Shown here: positions 59,801 through 64,000 of the stretch, one piece after another
Numbering within the stretch: position 1 is the first letter of the stretch
Layout: each line of letters starts with the position of its first letter
Origin: Streptomyces akebiae
GTDB lineage: Bacteria; Actinomycetota; Actinomycetes; Streptomycetales; Streptomycetaceae
DNA length: 64,000 bases
Assembly: GCF_019599145.1 (NCBI RefSeq)
Contig: NZ_CP080647.1
Location: forward strand, 7,130,001-7,194,000
Direction of reading: 5' to 3'
Made by a program: the position numbers and the translations under genes
The notes under the pieces: model-generated
Told to the model about the DNA's origin: nothing
Seen by the model: the letters and a program-made list of their open reading frames with translations, nothing else
The model's database searches: none

Positions 59801-61386
59801 AAGTAGTCGGCCAGGCCCGGCACTTCGGCGCCCGTCAGCAGCGCCTGCTCGACGGCGTCCATCGCGCGCCGGTTGCCGGGGGTGCCGAAGGGCACGTAGT
59901 CGCGCTGCGCCCAACGGGACTCGGCGAGCACGTCGAGGGGCTGGTCGACGGTGGTGCCCCAGGTGTGGATGCCGTGCGCGGTGGCCGGCACGACCAGCGC
60001 CCGCGAGTCCGGCGAGTACTTCTCCAGCCAATCGGCCGTCGCCTGCCAGTACTTGGGCAGCTCCTGGAACGAACCGGGCTGCAGCACCGACCCGTTGAGG
60101 TACGGCCACAGCAGTCCGGGGACGACGAGCAGGGCGGCGATCAGCGGAGCGAACCGCCGCCCCCGCACCCGGCGGGCCCCGCGCGCCTGCGCGGCGACCC
60201 CCACCAGGTGCGCGAGCCCCAGCACGAGCGCCAGCGCCAGCCCGGTCTGGAACTTGTAGATGTTCCGGAAGGGCGCGAGGCCTCCGTTCAGCCAGTCCTG
60301 GACCACCCCGTGGAAGGGCGCCCCGAACGCACCGCCGTACCCGGCGAGCGTGATCAGCGCGACGACCAGCACGGTCAGCACCAGCCACCGCCGCTCCGGC
60401 ATGTCCCGTCGCGCGAGACCGGCGAGACCCAGCCCCGCCGCCAGCGCCGACGACAGGATCACGAGCACGGACGCGGCGACGGACCATCCGGCCGGCAGCC
60501 AGGGCTCACCGAAGTTCAGATACGCCACCCAGTTCCCGGCGCCCCGCAGCGCCTCGGTGGCCGACATCGTGGCCGTCGTGGTCTGCGAACTCTCCACGTA
60601 CGGAAGGAAGTTCTCCCCGTAGAAACCGAGCAGCAGCAGCGGGACCACCCACCACGCCGTCGCCAGGATCACTCCCGGCACCCACCAGGCGATCAGCCCG
60701 CGCTGCCGGGGTCCCGGCGTCCGGGTGAGCAGATACAGACCGACGGGCAGCAGCGAGGCCAGGGTCGCGGAGGCGTTGACCCCGCCCATGAACGGGATGA
60801 CCAGCGCCGACCGCAGGGCGGCCACGCGTGCGCTGTACCGCTCGTTCGTCAGCGGCAGCAGCACCCACGGCAGGAAGGCGCCGGGCAGCGCGGCGGCCGA
60901 GGTCGACCCGACGACCGTGGTGAACACGGGCCACAGCGCGTAGGCGCCGGCGGCCAGCAGGCGCGACGCAGAACTGCCGACCCCCAGCCGCTCCGCCAGC
61001 CGCAGCGCACCCCAGAAGGCCACCGTCACGATCAGCGACAGCCACAGCCGCTCCGCCAGCCACACCGGCAGCCCGACCAGGTCGGTCATCCCGTAGTACG
61101 GCAGCATCGGCCACAGATAGCCGACGTACTGGTCCTGGATGCCGCCGAACCCGCCCCGGTCGTGCCAGAGCTGCCCGAGGTCGGAGACGAACTGCCAGGG
61201 ATCGGTGGTGACCCCGAGCTTGGTGTCGAAGGTCTGCCGCCCCGGCTGCGCCGCGACCAGCAGCACGAACACCACGGCCCAGAACCCCAGCAGCCAGCGC
61301 CGCGACCGAGGGCCCTCGGGGGGTCCCTCGGTCGTGCCCGGCGGCCGTACCGGCGCGGGAGGTGGAGCCTGGACCGTGCTCGTCAT
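56881..61386 (-). CDS. aftD: AftD-like alpha-(1->3)-arabinofuranosyltransferase (DUF3367)
   Basis: This is a 1501-aa membrane enzyme. Residues 30-450 hold about ten helices of a GT-C fold (RWLLGFWAVVFVLLVAAQPG start; QDQYVGYLWPMLPYYGM loop). A large extracytoplasmic part (about 450-1260) includes a discoidin-like segment (DPVNAFDGDRDTAWAEGAAG, then GQWLRIDFDGSQDI). Three more helices (about 1260-1400) precede a Gly/Pro-rich tail. The layout matches mycobacterial AftD, which adds alpha-1,3 arabinose using decaprenyl-phosphoryl-arabinose. Streptomyces lack arabinogalactan, so the acceptor here is unknown. Start ATG 61386 (coupled to the methyltransferase stop); GTG 61395 possible. Confidence 0.86.
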   Translation of the reverse strand: MTSTVQAPPPAPVRPPGTTEGPPEGPRSRRWLLGFWAVVFVLLVAAQPGRQTFDTKLGVTTDPWQFVSDLGQLWHDRGGFGGIQDQYVGYLWPMLPYYGMTDLVGLPVWLAERLWLSLIVTVAFWGALRLAERLGVGSSASRLLAAGAYALWPVFTTVVGSTSAAALPGAFLPWVLLPLTNERYSARVAALRSALVIPFMGGVNASATLASLLPVGLYLLTRTPGPRQRGLIAWWVPGVILATAWWVVPLLLLGFYGENFLPYVESSQTTTATMSATEALRGAGNWVAYLNFGEPWLPAGWSVAASVLVILSSALAAGLGLAGLARRDMPERRWLVLTVLVVALITLAGYGGAFGAPFHGVVQDWLNGGLAPFRNIYKFQTGLALALVLGLAHLVGVAAQARGARRVRGRRFAPLIAALLVVPGLLWPYLNGSVLQPGSFQELPKYWQATADWLEKYSPDSRALVVPATAHGIHTWGTTVDQPLDVLAESRWAQRDYVPFGTPGNRRAMDAVEQALLTGAEVPGLADYLSRAGLYYVVVRNDLDPDQVGAVPTTTVKRTLEQSGYERVTGLGPVMTGGRIAEGTPLQVEGLHARQRAVEIYRPAEDVPRPGQAGLKRIADTAVVSGGPESLLPLAADPELRDRATVLTGDNHPGLGTPAVQVVGDGLRRADTRFGLVNANTSYTYTADERNASGSVQDAGEQPKQILPVSGLDHQTVAELRGAESVTASTSGNWLFHLPQYDPVNAFDGDRDTAWAEGAAGSANGQWLRIDFDGSQDIPETFEVTPLPQDGVRSAPTRIKVETERGSRSTNLQPDGSTQTVNARPGETSWLKITILDSAERHTGLVGAGFAEIDLPGVKVTRMLRLPTDAQDPEGTAASAEVISLQRAADPTGLSPTGTEPGLHRTFATTTAGTYEMKATAVPVPGDELDKLLYEVAPDQQTRMTATADSTASLGAGLSPRNLTDGDLTTAWIAGDEPTIHLRWGDKWPVGSLVLAPAGGLSARPTQVEISSPDGAVVAAVDENGWVRFDPINTDQLDITVTETAPMTVHNPVADDDLQLPVGLTEAYVPALDQYRTPQPAPTRDFELPCGEGPVVEVDGTLYETSARGTVRDLVERRPVELTLCQGDRAGGGLELDAADRHTFESEDSGALAVTTVTLTRGTVTEPASSGRELGIRDWLGDRREITVGDGAASYLTTYENFNDGWKATLNGRELTPVRLDGWQQGWRVPGGAGGAVKLSYEPSVTYEAGLIGAGVGLVALIGLALWRRQEPNPDAPQPTPPGPGLWLGTIALTLVGIVIAGFFALLVPLLALLAWKRHTLLVPIAFLALAGAGVAAAFGAGEPVAADQGTFGPVAQLLALVGLFAALVSVGADVATSPERPGATREFERPPGADGPTEPLPQRRRGGKRLNGGPVAEGGGSVASPTISARGPGSLQGDPDTPTRRIPFTKPKSRATPPEDGGGRGADGPGHGGTGAGGPANDGTGSGGTGSGGTGRGEPG

Positions 61387-62219
61387 GGTGGACACCGCCG
61401 GAGGATGAGAAGAAGGTTCCAGGTGGCGAACTCACGCAGACCCGGCGCCTTCACGACGGTCTCCGCGAGGAACGGCCAGTAGCGGGAGCGCGCCGACACG
61501 ATTGTCACGTCGTCCCGGTCGCGCACCTGCCGCAGAGTGCGTCCGATGTGCACGGCGAAGAGGTTCTCGCCGAGGGTGTGCTTGGCGTCCTTCCCGGTAC
61601 GGCGCCGATAGCGGGCCCGTGCCCGCTCCGCCCCCAGGTAGTGCCAGGGCGCCCACTCGTGACCGCCCCACGGGGACAGCCAGTTCGTGAACGAGACGTA
61701 GATCAGCCCGCCGGGCCGCGTGACCCGTACGAGCTCACTGATGAAGGTCGGCGGATCGGCGACGTGCTCCAGCACGTTGGAGGTGAAGGTGACGTCCGCG
61801 ACCCCGTCGGCCAGGGGCAGCAGATACCCGTCGGCGACGACGGCCCCGTCCGGCGGCTTCGTCCCCAACTCCCCCAGATCCGGCTCGAAGAGATAGGCCT
61901 GCGCCCCGCGCCGCCGGAACTCCTCGGTGAAGTAGCCGCTCCCGCCGCCGACATCGACCACGGTCAGTCCGTCGACGGGCCCGCCCCCGTACGCCTCGAC
62001 CTGGTCGACGGCGTCCCGGGCGAGCAGGGAGTAGCAGTACTCGGGATCGTCCTGCTCCCGCATGAAAGCGCGGAAGAGCGTGAGGGAGCGCCGAAAGGAG
62101 GGATCTTTGAAACGAGGGCCGACTGCCGCGCCCTCATAGGGGCGCGGGGAACTGCGCGACAAGCCACGACGCATCCGCTCTCGCCAACGCACCCTTGTGG
62201 CAACCCGTTTGGCGCTCAA
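61383..62219 (-). CDS. Class I SAM-dependent methyltransferase
   Basis: This is a 278-aa methyltransferase: motif I LTVVDVGGGSGYFTEEFRRR, AYLFEPDLGELGTKPPDG, DVTFTSNVLEHVADPPTFIS and ELVRVTRPGGLIYVSFTNWL. The start is TTG 62219, whose TGA overlap with the glycosyltransferase stop (TTGA) supports coupling. It probably methylates a sugar or lipid intermediate of the same glycan pathway. Confidence 0.85.
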   Translation of the reverse strand: MSAKRVATRVRWRERMRRGLSRSSPRPYEGAAVGPRFKDPSFRRSLTLFRAFMREQDDPEYCYSLLARDAVDQVEAYGGGPVDGLTVVDVGGGSGYFTEEFRRRGAQAYLFEPDLGELGTKPPDGAVVADGYLLPLADGVADVTFTSNVLEHVADPPTFISELVRVTRPGGLIYVSFTNWLSPWGGHEWAPWHYLGAERARARYRRRTGKDAKHTLGENLFAVHIGRTLRQVRDRDDVTIVSARSRYWPFLAETVVKAPGLREFATWNLLLILRRCPP

Positions 62220-63367
62220 GGAGACCAACCCCGCACGGCCTCCGCAGCCACCGCCCGGAACTGCCGCACCGTGCGATCCCACCGATAGTGCGCGGCGCGC
62301 TCCCGCGCCGCCTTCCCCATCAGTACCCGCCGATCGGTCGACAGGGTGAGCGCGCACCAGGCCGCCGCGAACGACGACTCGCCCCGGGCGAGCACACCGG
62401 TCTCCCCGTCCACGACGGAGTCCCGCAGGCCGGGCACGTCGAAGGCGACCGAGGGGGTCTCCCGCACGGCGGCCTCCGTGACGACCAGCCCCCATCCCTC
62501 CACCGAGGACGGATGCAGCAGCAGCCAGGCCGCACACAGCAGCCGGTGCTTCTCCTCCTCGGAGACATGCCCGGCGAACTCGACACCGGCCCCGGCCATC
62601 GCCTCCAGCCGCGCCCGCTCGGGCCCGTCGCCGACGATCACGAGCCGTCCGCCCGTGACCGGCCGTACCCGTTCCCAGAGCCGCAGCAGCAGATCGATCC
62701 GCTTGTACTCGACCAGCCTCCCCACCGCCACGAACAGCGGTTCGGGTGACCGATCGGCCCGCGGGCCGGGCTCTTCGACGCCGTTGTGCACGACCCGTAT
62801 CCGCTCCCGCTCGACACCGATCGAGCGGAGCGCGGTGGCCGTGGACGAGGAGACGGCGACCAGCAGGTTCCGGCGTTGCGCCGCCGTCAGCGACCAGTGT
62901 TCGAGTCTTCGGCCGAGCCGTGCGGCCGGGGCCAGCGGGCCGCCGAACCGCTGCTGCCACAGATCCGTGTGCACATGGTTGACCAGGCACATCGTCGGAC
63001 CGCGGTGCCACAGCGGAGCGAGGTAGGGCATGCCGTTGCACACCTCGACGAGGAGGTCGCAGTCGCCGACCTGACGGGCGAAGGTCGACTTGGCGCGCAG
63101 ATGGTGGCTCAGGTCGCCGCCGGCGGAGACGACCCGGTAGTCGCGGTAGGCCGCGGGGCCGCCGCACAACAGGGTGACCTGGTGGCCGAGTCCGGTCAGT
63201 CCGTCGGCGAGCCGGTCGACGAGGAGCTCGGAGCCCCCCGCCGCCGGATTACCCAGGTCACGGCGGGCGAGAAAGACGATCCGGCGCGGCTGTGGGGGGC
63301 CTGCCGAACGGTGCTGGTCCAGGCGCGGAAACACCTCGACCAGCGAGAACGGCACGTGCTGGGGCAT
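62216..63367 (-). CDS. GT4-family glycosyltransferase
   Basis: This is a 383-aa GT-B glycosyltransferase. The N-terminal acceptor half has IVFLARRDLGNPAAGGSELL; the donor half has FVAVGRLVEYKRIDLLLRLW, RLVIVGDGPERARLEAMAGA and the family 4 motif LHPSSVEGWGLVVTEAAVRE (the E-x7-E-like region). It is the first gene of the leftward glycan operon, so its promoter lies in 63368-63683. Donor sugar unknown. Confidence 0.9.
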   Translation of the reverse strand: MPQHVPFSLVEVFPRLDQHRSAGPPQPRRIVFLARRDLGNPAAGGSELLVDRLADGLTGLGHQVTLLCGGPAAYRDYRVVSAGGDLSHHLRAKSTFARQVGDCDLLVEVCNGMPYLAPLWHRGPTMCLVNHVHTDLWQQRFGGPLAPAARLGRRLEHWSLTAAQRRNLLVAVSSSTATALRSIGVERERIRVVHNGVEEPGPRADRSPEPLFVAVGRLVEYKRIDLLLRLWERVRPVTGGRLVIVGDGPERARLEAMAGAGVEFAGHVSEEEKHRLLCAAWLLLHPSSVEGWGLVVTEAAVRETPSVAFDVPGLRDSVVDGETGVLARGESSFAAAWCALTLSTDRRVLMGKAARERAAHYRWDRTVRQFRAVAAEAVRGWSP

Positions 63368-63486
63368 GGGTGCTCCAACTCGTCTCGGGGTGCGGAACTC
63401 AGCGGGGAGAAGGACGTTCGCTGTGGGGGATGTTCCGGTGGGCGGGGGGTCCGGATGGGTCTGTTGGTTCCGACGGCTTCTGCCGT

Positions 63487-63552
63487 CTTCTACGGTCTTC
63501 TACGGTTTTCGGCTGGCTTCGGCTGGCTTCGGCTGGCTTCGGCTGGCTTCGG
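63487..63552. repeat. 10-bp tandem repeats upstream of glycan operon
   Basis: CTTCTACGGT occurs twice (63487-63506) and GGCTGGCTTC four times (63511-63550), followed by a degenerate copy. They occupy the only long gap (63368-63683) in this part of the window, where the promoter of the leftward glycan operon must lie. I see no other gene or clear regulatory motif in the gap. Confidence 0.8.
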
Positions 63553-63683
63553 GTGGGGGTGGGTTCTTGTGGGCGAGGTGTGGGTGGGCTGTGCTCGGGT
63601 GGGGTGGACAGTTTTCGCCCAGCGGTTCGAAGCTGCTACTCACCGGCGTGACAATTTCCGGGGTTTATTGAACTGACGCCCTG

Positions 63684-64000
63684 TCACATCGTGAGGGGAT
63701 CCTGGGACGACTCGGGCGTATCGGGGCGCCGCCTCCCGCGCGTGACCAAAACGGCACCCGTCGCGGCGAGGGCGAAACCGAGCGCAGCGCTACCGATCGG
63801 TACCGTCCGCCCCACCAGTCGCAGCAGGCCGCTGTCCTTCTCCGCCTGGTCCACCGCGAACTTCTGCGTCGCCGGGGTGAACGCGAGCTTCCGGCTGTCG
63901 AGCAGCACCGCCGCGTCCTCGTCGCCGCCGGGGGCCCGCAGCGTCCGGCGCGGCCCGGTCTGCGCGTACAGCACACGTCCCGTGCTCTGGTCGACGACCA
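63684..64000 (-). CDS. DUF3068 membrane protein, C-terminal part (runs off window)
   Basis: About 105 residues are visible: VVDQSTGRVLYAQTGPRRTL, then KLAFTPATQKFAVDQAEKDS, a single C-terminal helix (IGSAALGFALAATGAVLVT) and a basic/polar tail. This is the end of a DUF3068 protein, a family of large actinobacterial envelope proteins (PorA-like family name) of unknown function, normally about 300-400 aa. The start lies beyond 64000. It lies immediately upstream of the glycan operon in the same direction and may be linked to it. Confidence 0.78.
   Translation of the reverse strand, partial: VVDQSTGRVLYAQTGPRRTLRAPGGDEDAAVLLDSRKLAFTPATQKFAVDQAEKDSGLLRLVGRTVPIGSAALGFALAATGAVLVTRGRRRPDTPESSQDPLTM

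Noticed and set aside
56845..61482. A 1545-codon open frame on the plus strand, antisense to the arabinosyltransferase
   Set aside because: Its translation is Arg/Gly/Gln-rich without domains; the minus frame has membrane helices, a ribosome context and coupled neighbours. It is a GC-codon shadow.
63487..63552. Short regular repeats that might be a CRISPR array
   Set aside because: Units are 10 bp, directly adjacent, with no spacers and no cas genes. They are simple tandem repeats. The same applies to 41966-42031 and 43767-43813.

Overview
The window is high-GC actinobacterial DNA, almost certainly Streptomyces. Supporting signs are strong G/C bias at third codon positions, frequent GTG/TTG starts, operons joined by 4-bp ATGA overlaps, rare TTA (bldA-type) codons, and characteristic families: an Mbl-type MreB, FxSxx RiPP genes, DUF3152, DUF3068, LAL regulators and an AftD-like arabinosyltransferase. 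I see no rRNA gene, intact tRNA or CRISPR array. Sequence similarity could not be searched, so all names rest on motifs and family knowledge.

Layout. 0-3 kb: a secreted GH5 glucanase with a ricin-type lectin domain, convergent with a LacI regulator; a 24-bp perfect palindrome precedes the glucanase. 3-5 kb: a decayed mobile-element scar (tRNA 3'-half relic, broken excisionase-like HTH) next to an unusually AT-rich membrane-protein gene. 5-8.2 kb: an arsenic island (trxB, arsC / arsR, aquaporin, broken arsO-like gene) with no efflux pump. 8.2-15 kb: a NarL-type two-component system, a small membrane protein, a secreted protein and a 991-aa LAL regulator. 15-21.2 kb: MarR, PPOX remnant, SnoaL-like protein, frameshifted metallo-hydrolase, radical-SAM remnant, two related TetR regulators and a DHA2 efflux pump with twin operators. 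21.3-27.2 kb: a cyclase-family protein, an acetyltransferase gene split by a TnpB-only transposon with its omega-RNA, a Tat-type KstD-like flavoprotein and an alpha/beta hydrolase.

27.2-37.5 kb holds the most unusual block: a FxSxx-COOH RiPP cluster (fxsA precursor ending FNSSI, stem-loop, fxsB radical SAM, AAC(3)-like enzyme, TIR-like fxsC, and a 1312-aa ParA/NB-ARC/TPR fxsT). A SLATT-type membrane protein lies divergent from fxsA, and a SLOG-like protein converges on it.

37.7-52 kb is more core-like: Mbl; a malonate-type module (MatC-like carrier, MatB-like synthetase, frameshifted carboxyltransferase, divergent GntR); a MerR-PP2C fusion; a DUF3152 metalloprotease; an ATP-grasp enzyme; a LuxR ATPase with a TTA codon; and a MEDS-STAS / HATPase pair. 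52-64 kb is a mostly gap-free leftward operon for an envelope glycan: GT4, two methyltransferases, AftD-like arabinosyltransferase, condensation-fold enzyme, EamA transporter, Trm112-like protein, FkbM methyltransferase and a hypothetical protein. A DUF3068 gene runs off the right edge.

Several single-base frameshifts (about 7951, 16925, 23755 and 39760) lie in or near homopolymers. They may be pseudogenes or assembly errors.
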